Shown piece after piece: positions 26,378-35,015 of a stretch of 63,397 nucleotides of DNA (position 1 is the stretch's first letter; every line of letters starts with the position of its first letter). The notes under the pieces are model-generated. The model was not told where the DNA came from, searched no databases, and saw only the letters and a program-made list of their open reading frames with translations. Both the position numbers and the translations under genes were made by a program. This DNA is from Xanthobacter agilis. GTDB taxonomy: Bacteria > Pseudomonadota > Alphaproteobacteria > Rhizobiales > Xanthobacteraceae. The DNA is taken from NCBI RefSeq assembly GCF_021730435.1, contig NZ_JABWGX010000027.1:1-63397 (forward strand), read 5' to 3'.

Positions 26378-27370
26378 TCAAAGCGTGAGGCCAAGGCCGC
26401 GGGCGCGCTTGGCGGTGGCTTCGCCTGCCATCTCTGCGCCGGCACCGCCGTCGCCGAGGAAGGCGGCGGAGAGTGGCCGGGTGGCCTCAACAGCCGCGCC
26501 GATGCAGGTGGACGCCCATTGCGAGATCAGCGCGCGGTTGGCCTCGCTCTCCGCGGCCACGGTCTTGATGACCGCGTCACTCCAGCGGCTCTCGTCGCTG
26601 CGCCAGTCACTCATGAATTCGGTGAGCAAGGCGATGGTCATCTGCGCATCGGCCCAACCGGCGTCGCCCATCTTATAAATGAGGTCAAAGATGACACCGT
26701 TGATCGCCAGCGTCTGGATCACGAAAAGGTGGAACCAGTCACGCTCCACAAAGCTGTCTTCGGTCAACTTGCGGATACCTTGCCAGGCGGGGTCGTTGAT
26801 CCACACTTCCTTGGCGAGGTCGAGGCTGACACCGGTCTGCCCGTCAAGCAGCAGCCCGATGCGGCTGATGATCTGCGCCATCCCCAGGTGATCGCCCGCG
26901 GAAAAGATCGCCGGCGCGGTGATCGCAGTGCCATAACCGCGCTGGGTGATCTCGGTCATGTTCATGTTGGCGCCCCAGTGCAGGTGGCGCAGGGGGAGAA
27001 GATAGGTTTCGATCTGCTTGCGCGCGGCGGGAGACATCTTGTCCGCGAGGGCGCGCTCCTCGGCGAAGGTGAAGTTACGCTCCACCGCCTGATTCATCGT
27101 GGCGCGAGAGATATTGTATGTGGCGTAATAATATTGGCGCGGATCAAGCGGCTTGTACCAGTCTTCCATGACCACGCGGGTCTTGCGCGGATCGTACGTC
27201 CAGTATTCGGGTTCATAAAGCGGCTTATAGTGAAAATTCGTCGTCGGCTGAACGTCGAAGGTGCCCTCCTGGTACCGGGTCGCCGACTTACCCTCGCCGA
27301 TGCGACGCGCGACATGACCAAAGGTCTGGCGCTTCGGCTCCATGTCGACCGTCTTGATCTGTATGGTCAT
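26378..27370 (-). CDS. dmpL: Phenol hydroxylase beta subunit (P1)
   Basis: This 330-residue beta subunit has no metal ligands and is needed for the (alpha-beta-gamma)2 hydroxylase. Family blocks include EPEYWTYDPRKTRVVMEDWYKPLDP, WGANMNMTEITQRGYGTAI and TEDSFVERDWFHLFVIQTLA. The frame is open upstream without family resemblance; the ATG after GGGGAGGGG is the start. It follows dmpK by 140 bases. Confidence 0.95.
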   Translation of the reverse strand: MTIQIKTVDMEPKRQTFGHVARRIGEGKSATRYQEGTFDVQPTTNFHYKPLYEPEYWTYDPRKTRVVMEDWYKPLDPRQYYYATYNISRATMNQAVERNFTFAEERALADKMSPAARKQIETYLLPLRHLHWGANMNMTEITQRGYGTAITAPAIFSAGDHLGMAQIISRIGLLLDGQTGVSLDLAKEVWINDPAWQGIRKLTEDSFVERDWFHLFVIQTLAINGVIFDLIYKMGDAGWADAQMTIALLTEFMSDWRSDESRWSDAVIKTVAAESEANRALISQWASTCIGAAVEATRPLSAAFLGDGGAGAEMAGEATAKRARGLGLTL

Positions 27371-27510
27371 GATACCCCTCCCCGAGGCATATGTGTTTTT
27401 TTGGCGATTGACCTTCGCTTTTGCAGCGAATGGAACTTGGTTGCTTGTAGAGGTGCGGGGACGTAGCCGTTTGGGGGCGCTGGGATGCGTCAAAGCCGCA
27501 GGCGCACACC

Positions 27511-27819
27511 CTAGGCGTCGCCACCGTCCTGAGTGCGGATGCGGCGGAGCAGGCCAGGTTGGTGCAGACGCCACGCCTGGCGCTCCAGCAGATCCGCCAC
27601 TTCCGGCTCTGCCGGCAGGATGACGGCCTTCTGCCGGTCGCAGAAATCCTCGAACGCACGGAACGGCAGGATCAGCTCGACGGTCAGATCCTTGTCGTTC
27701 AGCGAAAACTCAAATTCGACATAGGTGTCGAGCCGTGAGCCGATGACGCGGACAAAGGTCTGCATCGCGGCGGTGGATGGCGTATCCTTCGGCATCGCGG
27801 CAAACCGATCTTGGTCCAT
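27511..27819 (-). CDS. dmpK: Phenol hydroxylase assembly protein (P0)
   Basis: This 102-residue protein matches the P0 family: FVRVIGSRLDTYVEFEFSLND, LILPFRAFEDFCDRQ and ERQAWRLHQPGLL. DmpK helps install iron in the hydroxylase and is the first gene of the classical dmp operon. GGGAGG precedes the ATG. A sigma70-like promoter and a 14-base palindrome lie about 80-125 bases upstream. Confidence 0.93.
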   Translation of the reverse strand: MDQDRFAAMPKDTPSTAAMQTFVRVIGSRLDTYVEFEFSLNDKDLTVELILPFRAFEDFCDRQKAVILPAEPEVADLLERQAWRLHQPGLLRRIRTQDGGDA

Positions 27820-27896
27820 GCCGGCGTCCTCCCCGTGACTGTGCGTCGCGTCTTGACGAGGAGTTATTCAGCTACTGCCGTTCTCCCCTTGCGTCC

Positions 27897-27925
27897 TTTC
27901 TAGGGGATCATAAATCGACAGTCAA
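27897..27925 (-). promoter_or_regulatory. Candidate sigma70-type promoter for the upper phenol operon
   Basis: Reading leftward, TTGACT (27925-27920) and TAGAAA (27902-27897) are separated by 17 bases. This is a good match to a -35/-10 pair, and transcription would start about 70 bases before dmpK. I saw no TGGCAC-N5-TTGC sigma54 element here, unlike classic dmp operons driven by DmpR. Confidence 0.6.
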
Positions 27926-27928
27926 AAG

Positions 27929-27942
27929 AAATATCGATATTT
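27929..27942. promoter_or_regulatory. Perfect 14-base palindrome next to the dmpK promoter
   Basis: AAATATCGATATTT is perfectly symmetric and abuts the upstream edge of the -35 element of dmpK. It also lies about 130 bases upstream of the divergent gntR start. The shared ATCGAT core with the dmpC-upstream sites suggests one regulator, most simply the adjacent GntR protein. Confidence 0.55.
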
Positions 27943-28071
27943 TAAGCGGCATGGATTTTGTGAGGTTGGCGAGCGGACGGCCCCCGCCGACCTGTTTCCA
28001 TATCCACAGCGCCCGGTTTTTCCGCTAGGATTCATCCCATCCCGGGAGCGGCGGGCGGCAACGAGGACTCA

Positions 28072-28845
28072 ATGGATACGGCGGGTAAACGCGACGACGC
28101 GGAGAAGGAGGGGCCGCGCAGGGCGGGCAAGACGCTGGTCGAGGGGGCCTATGAAACTTTGCGCCGCGAAATTCTCGACGGCACTTTCGAGCCCGGCACC
28201 AAGTTGCGCACCGAGGAGTTGCGCACCCGCTACAACATCAGCGGCTCCACCATGCGCGAGGCGCTGACGCGCCTGCTCGGCGAAGCGCTGGTGACCACCG
28301 AGGGGCAACGCGGCTTTCGGGTCGCGCCGGCATCCATCGCGGATTTCGAGGACCTCACGCGGGTGCGCGTGCTGGTGGAGACCGAAGCGCTGCGTCAGGC
28401 CATCGCCCATGGCGACGAGGATTGGGAAAGCCAGCTCGTGGCGAGCTTCTACCGCCTTTCCAAAGTAGAGGAACGCCTAGCTCAGGACCAGAAGGAAGCC
28501 GCCAGCGACTATGAGGGGCGCAACCGGGATTTTCACAATGCGCTGATTGCGGCCTGTCCCTCCCGATGGCTGCATTATATTGCGGGAATCTTGTTCCAGC
28601 AGTCGGAACGCTATCGGCGTCTGGCCCTCGCCAAGCGCAGCATCCCGCGGGACCTGCACGCCGAGCACAAGGCGATCTTCGATGCCGCCATCGCGCGCGA
28701 TCCGGATCTCGCCAGCAAATATGCGGCGGAACATATCGAGCGCACCCTGACCGCGCTGCGCATCGCGCTGGAACCGACGGGGGTGAAGGAGCGGCCAAGG
28801 AAAGAGCGCGCAAAGCCGAAGGTCAGCTTGGGGCTGGAAGATTGA
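28072..28845 (+). CDS. GntR-family (FadR/FCD) transcriptional regulator of the phenol genes
   Basis: This 257-residue protein has an N-terminal winged helix (about 24-90: AYETLRREILDGTFEPGTKL, ELRTRYNISGSTMREALTRL). The all-helical FCD effector domain (about 95-235) carries metal/effector residues such as RNRDFHNALIAACPS and LHAEHKAIFDAAI. It is divergent from dmpK, with palindromes in the shared gap. Known relatives in function are AphS and PhcS, GntR-type repressors of phenol hydroxylase operons in Comamonas. I therefore infer a phenol-pathway repressor. The lysine-rich C-terminal tail is unusual. Confidence 0.9.
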   Translation: MDTAGKRDDAEKEGPRRAGKTLVEGAYETLRREILDGTFEPGTKLRTEELRTRYNISGSTMREALTRLLGEALVTTEGQRGFRVAPASIADFEDLTRVRVLVETEALRQAIAHGDEDWESQLVASFYRLSKVEERLAQDQKEAASDYEGRNRDFHNALIAACPSRWLHYIAGILFQQSERYRRLALAKRSIPRDLHAEHKAIFDAAIARDPDLASKYAAEHIERTLTALRIALEPTGVKERPRKERAKPKVSLGLED

Positions 28846-29006
28846 GCACGGCATCACGCTCATGTGCCGCGCCACACGACCGGATGGGCCGGGGGCGGTG
28901 CCATGGACCAAGGCGGACGGTGCCGGGATGAAACGTCACGCGCGCAGCGACGGCCTCCCTCAGGCGCTGAAGGCCGTCGCCGCGACGATTGTGAGCGCAT
29001 TTTCAA

Positions 29007-29073
29007 GCGAAGTGGATTTCGGTTCGCGTGAAGGAAATGCGCCAATGCAAAAACTGAGGGCGGATGACGTGAG
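29007..29073 (+). repeat. 67-base dispersed intergenic repeat, copy 2
   Basis: This copy lies in the gap between the gntR gene and the converging decarboxylase gene. It aligns without gaps to the element between kdpB and kdpC (7784-7850, opposite strand), with about 57 of 67 identical positions by eye. Confidence 0.65.
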
Positions 29074-29094
29074 CCAGGGCCAACGGAAAACGCT

Positions 29095-30729
29095 CTAGAT
29101 TGCCCTCAGCGCGTCATGCAGCTTCACGGCGAGGGGCGAGGCGGCGTAGGTGTCCGTGACCACTTCCACATAGGCGCCGCGCTCGGCCTTGCCGGCCTCC
29201 TCCAGCGCCGCGTCGAGCTCCGCGCAGGTGGTGACGCGGGCGGTGAACCAGCCCTCGCAGCCAAAGGCGTGGGGCAGCTCCGTATAGTGCCAGGGGGCGA
29301 GGTCGTTATAGGCGATCTCGGGATCCTTGCAGAGCAGCCGCTCGATCAGATAGCCGTTGTTGTTGAGAACGAAGACCACCGGCTTGAGGCCCATGCGGCC
29401 GAACTGTCCGATTTCCTGCGCCGTGAGCTGGTGCGAGCCCTCGCCGGTGAGCAGCACCACCCGGCCTTCGGGCGCGGCCACGGCGGCCCCGACGGCGGCG
29501 GGCGTGGCCCAGCCGATGGAGCCCCACAGGGTCTGGTTATAGAAGCGCGCGCCCTTCGGCATCAGCGCGAAACCCAGCCCCATGGAGACGGTGCCGGTCT
29601 CCGCCACCACCAGGTCGCCGGGCCGCAGAAACTCCGCCCAGCGCGGGTAAAGGGCCTCCACCGTGATCGGATCGGCCCCGCTGCCGCTCTTCCCGTCGAG
29701 GGTGGTGGCGGCAATCCGCGGCCATTCGCGCGGCGTCACCCGGGCGGCGAGGGCCGAGAGCACATCGGGCAATTCCACATTGTCATAGGTTTTGCCACCC
29801 ACATGGACGTGGTGGTGGGCGATGTCGATGGTCCGGGCCGGATCGAGCCGCGAGGTGAAGGCGCCGGTGTTGAAATCAGTGGCGAGCGAGCCGATCACCA
29901 GCACCAGGTCGCGCCCCTCGACGAAGGCGCGCACATCCTCGGTCATGATGGCACCGTCATACATGCCGACGAAGCCCGGCTGCTGCTCATCGAGCACCGA
30001 TTTGTCCATGAACATGGTGGCAAACGGCAGGCCTGACCGGTCGATGATGGTCTGCATCTCCTCCACGAGGCCGCAGCGGTGGATGACCACGCCGGGCAAC
30101 ACGCAGGCGGTGCCGGCCGCCTCCAGGGCGGCAAGGATGGCGGCAACCGCCGCCTCCAGCTTGGCAGGGTCGCTCCCCGGCGGTGAAAACGGCGCGGCGG
30201 TGCTCAGCACCGGAGCATCGGCGAAATCGGCCGGAAAAGCCATGTAGACCGGCCGGCGGTGATAGAACGCCTGAGCGATCAGCCGCTCGGTCTCATAGGC
30301 GACGTTCTGCGGGGTGAGGATGGCGGAGGCGCACACGACCGGCTCGCTCATGCGGGCGAATAGGCCGTATTCGCCATCGCCCAGGGTGTGGTGCATTGCC
30401 GCCCGGCTGTGCTGCACCGACATTTTCGGCATGCCCACCAGATGGAAGATGGGCAGGTGCTCGGCATAGGCGCCGGCGATGCCGTTGATGGCGGAAAGCT
30501 CCCCCACGCCATAGGTGGTGCACAGGGCCGCCTTGCCTTTGATGCGGGCATAGCCGTCGGCGGCATAGGCGGCGTTCAGCTCGTTGGCGCAGCCGATCCA
30601 GCGCAAGGCGGGATCGTTGCAGATGGCGTCGTTGACGGGAAAGGAATAGTCCCCCGGAACGCCGAACACGTCCCGAATGCCGATCGCCTTCAAGCGTTCG
30701 AGCACATACTGGATTACCGTAAACGTCAT
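29095..30729 (-). CDS. Thiamine-diphosphate 2-oxoacid decarboxylase (indolepyruvate/phenylpyruvate/pyruvate decarboxylase-like)
   Basis: This 544-residue protein has all three ThDP-enzyme domains. The N-terminal Pyr domain carries the catalytic Glu50 (GCANELNAAYAADGYARIKG). The middle domain is about 190-330, and the PP domain has the Mg/ThDP motif GEGSHQLTAQEIGQF ending in NNNGY. VFGVPGDYSFPVNDAI and the Tyr-Gly-Val-Gly-Glu-Leu segment mark the pyruvate/indolepyruvate decarboxylase branch rather than acetolactate synthase. It forms an aldehyde and CO2 from a 2-oxo acid. GGAGG precedes the ATG at 30729. The frame runs open to 31347 but reads as noise. It may serve aromatic 2-oxoacid turnover or fermentation; the substrate is uncertain. 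Confidence 0.87.
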   Translation of the reverse strand: MTFTVIQYVLERLKAIGIRDVFGVPGDYSFPVNDAICNDPALRWIGCANELNAAYAADGYARIKGKAALCTTYGVGELSAINGIAGAYAEHLPIFHLVGMPKMSVQHSRAAMHHTLGDGEYGLFARMSEPVVCASAILTPQNVAYETERLIAQAFYHRRPVYMAFPADFADAPVLSTAAPFSPPGSDPAKLEAAVAAILAALEAAGTACVLPGVVIHRCGLVEEMQTIIDRSGLPFATMFMDKSVLDEQQPGFVGMYDGAIMTEDVRAFVEGRDLVLVIGSLATDFNTGAFTSRLDPARTIDIAHHHVHVGGKTYDNVELPDVLSALAARVTPREWPRIAATTLDGKSGSGADPITVEALYPRWAEFLRPGDLVVAETGTVSMGLGFALMPKGARFYNQTLWGSIGWATPAAVGAAVAAPEGRVVLLTGEGSHQLTAQEIGQFGRMGLKPVVFVLNNNGYLIERLLCKDPEIAYNDLAPWHYTELPHAFGCEGWFTARVTTCAELDAALEEAGKAERGAYVEVVTDTYAASPLAVKLHDALRAI

Positions 30730-31201
30730 CTCGACCTCCGCAATGGTAAGCCGCCCCAGCAAGACCCGCGCCATCGGCGCGGATGGGAAGCCGCTCCTCG
30801 CACACGCATCGGGCTCGATTGGCCGCGCTCGGACGGCCGCCGCCTTCGCCAGGATTTCGGTATAGGGCGAAATGGTCAACCGCTCGATGACCGATTGCCA
30901 CCGGGCGACCGAACACGTCGCGCTTGTCCACGGAAGCCGAGAGGCTGAACCGGTGAACGGAGATCGAGGTGGCGCTGCGGATGCCCTTGCGGGAGGTGGC
31001 GACCACCGGCTTGGCCGGCGGCGCGCGCGGCGACGCCCTCCTTGTCCGGACCGACGACCGCGCTCTGAGGGGGGCTGAGGGCACCTTCTCGCGGCGCGGA
31101 TCATACAGGCCCTCAAAGAAATAAACTCCGCGGCGTGGACGGCTTTCCCATGGCCAGCGGGCGGGGATTGTCTTCCGGTCCAGGCGTGACGCGGCGCGCC
31201 C
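30730..31201. other. Gene-free stretch upstream of the decarboxylase
   Basis: I see no supported gene. The long minus-strand frame continuing from the decarboxylase has no recognisable domain and is arginine/proline-rich. This may be decayed sequence flanking the IS5 remnant. Confidence 0.45.
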
Positions 31202-31370
31202 CGGCAAGGGCGATGATGCCAAGGCCACCGCTTCGTCGCCCGCCCCAAACGCTGAATCGTGGAACGAACCTTCGCCTGGCTCGGCCGATGCCGAAGACGC
31301 GCCAAGGATTGGGAGGACCTCAACCGCAAGGCGATCGCCTTGCGCAAGCTCCCTCCTTCGGTCTCATGCC
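31202..31370 (+). pseudogene. Decayed 3' end of an IS5-family transposase
   Basis: One frame reads GHRFVARPKR, then a TGA stop, then [20 protein letters not shown] and DLNRKAIAL. This is the conserved C-terminal end of IS5-group DDE transposases ([25 protein letters not shown]). The TGA replaces the invariant Trp codon, and the last residues shift into another frame. The 5' part of the element and its terminal repeats were not found, so only a tail remains. Confidence 0.75.
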
Positions 31371-31506
31371 GTGAAAGCGATGCGATCCGACATGCTGTTC
31401 CCGGACAGCCCCTGTGTGGCCTTTATGCCCGCTGTTGTAAAAGCGGCGGAATCTGAAACCGCATATGGTATTTTCCGTATATTTCAGACAGCTTAAAACG
31501 TTTCAG

Positions 31507-32142
31507 TCATGCCTTGTAGAAGTCAAGGAACATCGCAATGCCGCAACCGATCAGTTGATCGGCCTCGTAGGCGCGTGGGGGCGGAAAGGCGAGTGCGCCT
31601 GCCAGCTTGGTATCTTCCGCCACGAGGGCGAGAAACTGGTGCGCGGCCAAGTCGGGATCGGGGATGCGCACTCGCCCGGCGCGGCTGAGCGCGGCCAGAT
31701 ATGTCGCGATCTGGCGGATCGAGGCGCCGGGCCCCTCCTCGTAGAACACCTTTGCCAGACCGGGAAACCGGGGGGCGACCGGAACCAGGATGCGGAAGAT
31801 GTCGAGCCCTTCCCGCTGCGTGAAAATGCGCCGGTAGTTGGTCGCTACCTTTCGCAACTCGGCCTCGACGGAGGCGTTCTGCGGGTCCGGCTCGTAGAGC
31901 CTCGCATTGACCGCCCGGCATTCGATGCGGATCAACTCCTCGAAGAGGACGGCCTTGCTGGAAAAGTGCGCGTAGAGCGTCGCCTTGGAAATCGCGCCGA
32001 CGCGCGCGATCGCATCCATGGTGGCGCCGTCGTAGCCCGTCTCCAGAAACACTGCACGGGCGGCCTTGAGGGCTTCCCGAGCTTTTGGCCGCAGGCTGCT
32101 GGAGCCTTGCGGCACAGGGGTCGACGCGTTGCTCTCTGACAT
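31507..32142 (-). CDS. TetR-family regulator of the adjacent RND efflux operon
   Basis: This 211-residue protein has a TetR helix-turn-helix (about 22-68: AVFLETGYDGATMDAIARVG, ISKATLYAHFSSKAVLFEEL) and an AcrR-like helical ligand domain. It is divergent from the efflux operon, and the 120-base gap holds two near-identical 27-base direct repeats. Local repression of the pump, relieved by a toxic ligand, is the usual arrangement and is inferred here. Confidence 0.92.
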   Translation of the reverse strand: MSESNASTPVPQGSSSLRPKAREALKAARAVFLETGYDGATMDAIARVGAISKATLYAHFSSKAVLFEELIRIECRAVNARLYEPDPQNASVEAELRKVATNYRRIFTQREGLDIFRILVPVAPRFPGLAKVFYEEGPGASIRQIATYLAALSRAGRVRIPDPDLAAHQFLALVAEDTKLAGALAFPPPRAYEADQLIGCGIAMFLDFYKA

Positions 32143-32155
32143 GCCTGCAATTTAA

Positions 32156-32239
32156 TCGAACTGAACGGTTCCGTCCATATTGACTCTTCGATTATCTGGG
32201 GTTACTCGATTGTCGAACTGAACGGTTTGGTTCATATTG
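32156..32239. promoter_or_regulatory. Two 27-base direct repeats in the TetR/efflux divergent gap
   Basis: Copies at 32156-32182 and 32213-32239 both start TCGAACTGAACGGTT and end in CATATTG. They agree at 24 of 27 positions with a 57-base period. The AACTGAACGGTT core resembles the half-symmetric sites of TetR-type repressors. One copy lies beside the regulator start and the other beside the efflux operon start. Confidence 0.65.
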
Positions 32240-32262
32240 GATGTAGCCGGGTGCCATCGATC

Positions 32263-33798
32263 ATGCGAGATCTCTCCCCCTTATCCCGGGTTGCCACCTG
32301 CCTGCGGGGAAGCACGATCGCCGCTTCGCTGCTCTTCATGAACGGCTGCATGGTGGGGCCGGACTTCGAGGCACCCGATGCGCCGCGCGTGAGCGGCTAC
32401 CTGCCTGAGGGCACGCCTCGTCCGACCACGTCCGCGGACGTCCATGGCGGCAGCAGCCAGGTCTTCCTCCGTGGCCGTGATCTGCCCGGCGAATGGTGGC
32501 GTGTGTTTCGCAACCGGCAGATCGACGCCTTCGTAGCGGAAGCGATCCGCAACCATCCGGACATCGCCGCCGCCCAGGCCGCGCTTCGGGCGGCGCGTGA
32601 AACCGCGCTGGCGGGGGAAGGCGCCCTGTTTCCGCAGGTGTCGGCGAGCGGCAGCGCCACGCGCGAGGTCGCATCGCTGGCGAGCCAGGGCGAGAGCGGC
32701 AACACCAGCCCCTACAATCTCTATAACGCCTCGGTCAGTGTCAGCTATGCGCTCGACGTGTGGGGCGGCACCCGCCGGCAGGTCGAGGCGCTGGAGGCGC
32801 AGGCGGATTACCAGCGCTTCCAGCTGGAGGCGACCTATCTCAGTCTCACCGCCAACGTGGTGACGGCGGCCATCACCGACGCCTCGTTGCGCGCGCAGAT
32901 CGAGGCGACCAACGACATCATCAAGTCGGAGCAGGAACAGCTCAAGCTGGTCCAGCGCCAGTTCGAGCTTGGCGCGGTGACCCAGTCCGACGTGCTCTCG
33001 CAGCAATCCAATCTGGCCCAGACCCAGGCGACGCTGCCGCCGCTGCAGAAGCAGCTCGCCCAGCAGCGCAACCAGCTCATGGCCTATCTCGGCCGGCTGC
33101 CGAACGAGGACCGCGGCGAGCATGTGACCCTCGCCAGCCTCACCCTGCCGCGCGACCTGCCGGTGAGCGTTCCGTCCTCCCTGGTGCGGCAGCGGCCCGA
33201 TATCGGAGCGGCGGAGGCAAACCTGCACAAGGCGACCGCCACGGTGGGCGTGAATGTGGCCAACATGCTGCCGCAGGTTCAGCTCACCGGCAGTTACGGC
33301 CGCGCCGGCCTCACCCCCGACAGCCTGTTCTCGCCGGGCGCCGCCGCCTGGAGCGTCGCGGGCAGTGTGGCCCAGACGGTGTTCGACGGCGGCACGCTCT
33401 ACCACGACAAGGAATCCGCCGTCGCCAGCAACGAGCAGGCGCTGGCGCAATACAAGAGCACGGTCATCACCGCCTTCCGCGACGTGGCGGATTCGCTGCG
33501 CGCCATCGAGGCCGACGCCAGCACGCTGAAGGCCCAGCTCGCCTATGAGAAGGCGGCGCAGGAGAGCGTGAAGATCTCCCGCACCCAGTATCTCGCCGGC
33601 GCGGTGACCTATCCCTCGGTGCTTACCGCCGAGCAGAACTTCCAGCAGGCGGTGGTCGCCCGCGTGAAGGCGCAGGCCGCACGCTTCACCGATACCGCGG
33701 CGCTGTTCCAGGCCCTGGGCGGCGGCTGGTGGAACCGGGTGGACCAGACGGCGCAGGCCGAGCCCCGCACCAACGCCGGCTATTTCCAGGACCACTGA
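32263..33798 (+). CDS. RND efflux outer-membrane lipoprotein (NodT/OprM family)
   Basis: This 511-residue TolC-like outer-membrane factor has a lipoprotein signal ending LLFMNGC (lipid-attached Cys30). The typical MVGPDFEAPDAP start of the mature protein follows. Two repeats of the OEP domain contain long alpha-helical stretches such as EQEQLKLVQRQFELGAVTQSD and the strand motif AWSVAGSVAQTVFDGG. I use the ATG at 32263; the frame also opens at 32227. It is the first gene of the three-part efflux operon. Confidence 0.92.
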   Translation: MRDLSPLSRVATCLRGSTIAASLLFMNGCMVGPDFEAPDAPRVSGYLPEGTPRPTTSADVHGGSSQVFLRGRDLPGEWWRVFRNRQIDAFVAEAIRNHPDIAAAQAALRAARETALAGEGALFPQVSASGSATREVASLASQGESGNTSPYNLYNASVSVSYALDVWGGTRRQVEALEAQADYQRFQLEATYLSLTANVVTAAITDASLRAQIEATNDIIKSEQEQLKLVQRQFELGAVTQSDVLSQQSNLAQTQATLPPLQKQLAQQRNQLMAYLGRLPNEDRGEHVTLASLTLPRDLPVSVPSSLVRQRPDIGAAEANLHKATATVGVNVANMLPQVQLTGSYGRAGLTPDSLFSPGAAAWSVAGSVAQTVFDGGTLYHDKESAVASNEQALAQYKSTVITAFRDVADSLRAIEADASTLKAQLAYEKAAQESVKISRTQYLAGAVTYPSVLTAEQNFQQAVVARVKAQAARFTDTAALFQALGGGWWNRVDQTAQAEPRTNAGYFQDH

Positions 33799-33881
33799 CC
33801 GGGCCGCACCGCCCCCGCCAAGTCCCCTGAAATGCCCCCTCAAGACGCCCCCTGCGCCGCAACGGCAAGGAGATACGGCAG

Positions 33882-35003
33882 ATGAAAAAACGGATGATCC
33901 TGATGCTGGCCGCCGTCGCCCTGGTCTTCGGGGCGCTCTACGGCTTCCAGCTCTTCAAGGCGAGCATGATCAGGCAGGCTCTGGCCTCGCTGCGCGACCC
34001 GCCGCAGACCGTCGCCACCACGGCGGCCGCGCTCACGTCCTGGCAGTCCACCGTCAAGGCGGTGGGCAGCGTGCGGGCCGAGGCGGGCGCCGATCTCGCG
34101 CTGGAAAGCTCGGGCACGGTCGCGAAGATCAACTTCAAGTCCGGCGACGAGGTGCGTGAGGGGCAGGTCCTGCTTCAGCTTCGCGACGACCAGGAAGTGG
34201 CCAATCTCGCCGCGCTGAAGGCGACGGCGGATGTCAGTGCCATCATCCTCAACCGCGACCAGGAGCAATTGAAGATCCACGCGGTGAGCCAGGCCACCAT
34301 CGATAGCGACTCCGCCAACCTCAAGAAGGCATTGGCCCAGGTGACCGAGCAGCAGGCAGTGGTGGACAAGAAGACGCTGAAGGCCCCCTTCTCCGGCCGT
34401 CTCGGCATCCGCTCCGTCGATCTCGGCCAGTATGTAAGCGCGGGCACGACGGTGGTGACGCTCCAGTCCCTCAACCCCATCTTCATCGACTTCTATCTGC
34501 CGCAGCAGGCCCTCGCCGAGGTGAAGGCGGGGCAGACGGTGAAGGCCACGGTGGACACCTATCCCGGGCATGCGTTCGAGGGCACGGTGACGGCCATCAG
34601 TCCCAAGGTGGACGCCGCCTCGCGCAACGTGCAGCTGCGCGCCGAATTCAGGAATGACGATCACCGCCTCACCCCCGGCATGTTCGCGACCGTCGAGGTT
34701 GCGGTCGGCGCGCCGGACGAACTCGTGACCGTGCCGCAGACGGCCGTGACCGCCAATCCCTACGGCGACATCGTCTTCGTGGTGGAGAAGAAGGAAGGGT
34801 CGGCCACGGGCCTCGCCGCCCGGCAGGTGTTCGTGAAGACCGGCGCGACCCGCGGCGACCAGGTCGCCGTCACCTCCGGCATCGAGCCGGGCGACCAGAT
34901 CGTCGTGGCCGGCCAGATGAAGCTGCATAACGGGTCGCAGGTCAGCGTCAACAATGCGGTGACGCCGGCCGACGATCCCGCTCCCACCATCGTCGATCGC
35001 TAA
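33882..35003 (+). CDS. RND efflux periplasmic adaptor (membrane fusion protein)
   Basis: This 373-residue adaptor has an N-terminal anchor/signal helix (residues 4-24) and a biotinyl-lipoyl-like domain (INFKSGDEVREGQVLLQL). A short alpha-hairpin, a beta-barrel (LKAPFSGRLGIRSVDLGQYVSAGTTVV) and a membrane-proximal domain follow. It links the inner-membrane pump to the outer-membrane factor. It lacks the Cys lipobox seen in AcrA. The spacing of 83 bases after the upstream gene and 12 before the pump fits one operon. Confidence 0.93.
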   Translation: MKKRMILMLAAVALVFGALYGFQLFKASMIRQALASLRDPPQTVATTAAALTSWQSTVKAVGSVRAEAGADLALESSGTVAKINFKSGDEVREGQVLLQLRDDQEVANLAALKATADVSAIILNRDQEQLKIHAVSQATIDSDSANLKKALAQVTEQQAVVDKKTLKAPFSGRLGIRSVDLGQYVSAGTTVVTLQSLNPIFIDFYLPQQALAEVKAGQTVKATVDTYPGHAFEGTVTAISPKVDAASRNVQLRAEFRNDDHRLTPGMFATVEVAVGAPDELVTVPQTAVTANPYGDIVFVVEKKEGSATGLAARQVFVKTGATRGDQVAVTSGIEPGDQIVVAGQMKLHNGSQVSVNNAVTPADDPAPTIVDR

Positions 35004-35015
35004 GCGGAGGCGCCC

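Noticed and set aside
27820-28071. A sigma54 (-24/-12) promoter for dmpK as in Pseudomonas
   Set aside because: I searched both strands of the gap for TGGCAC-N5-TTGC and did not see it, whereas a sigma70-like pair is present.
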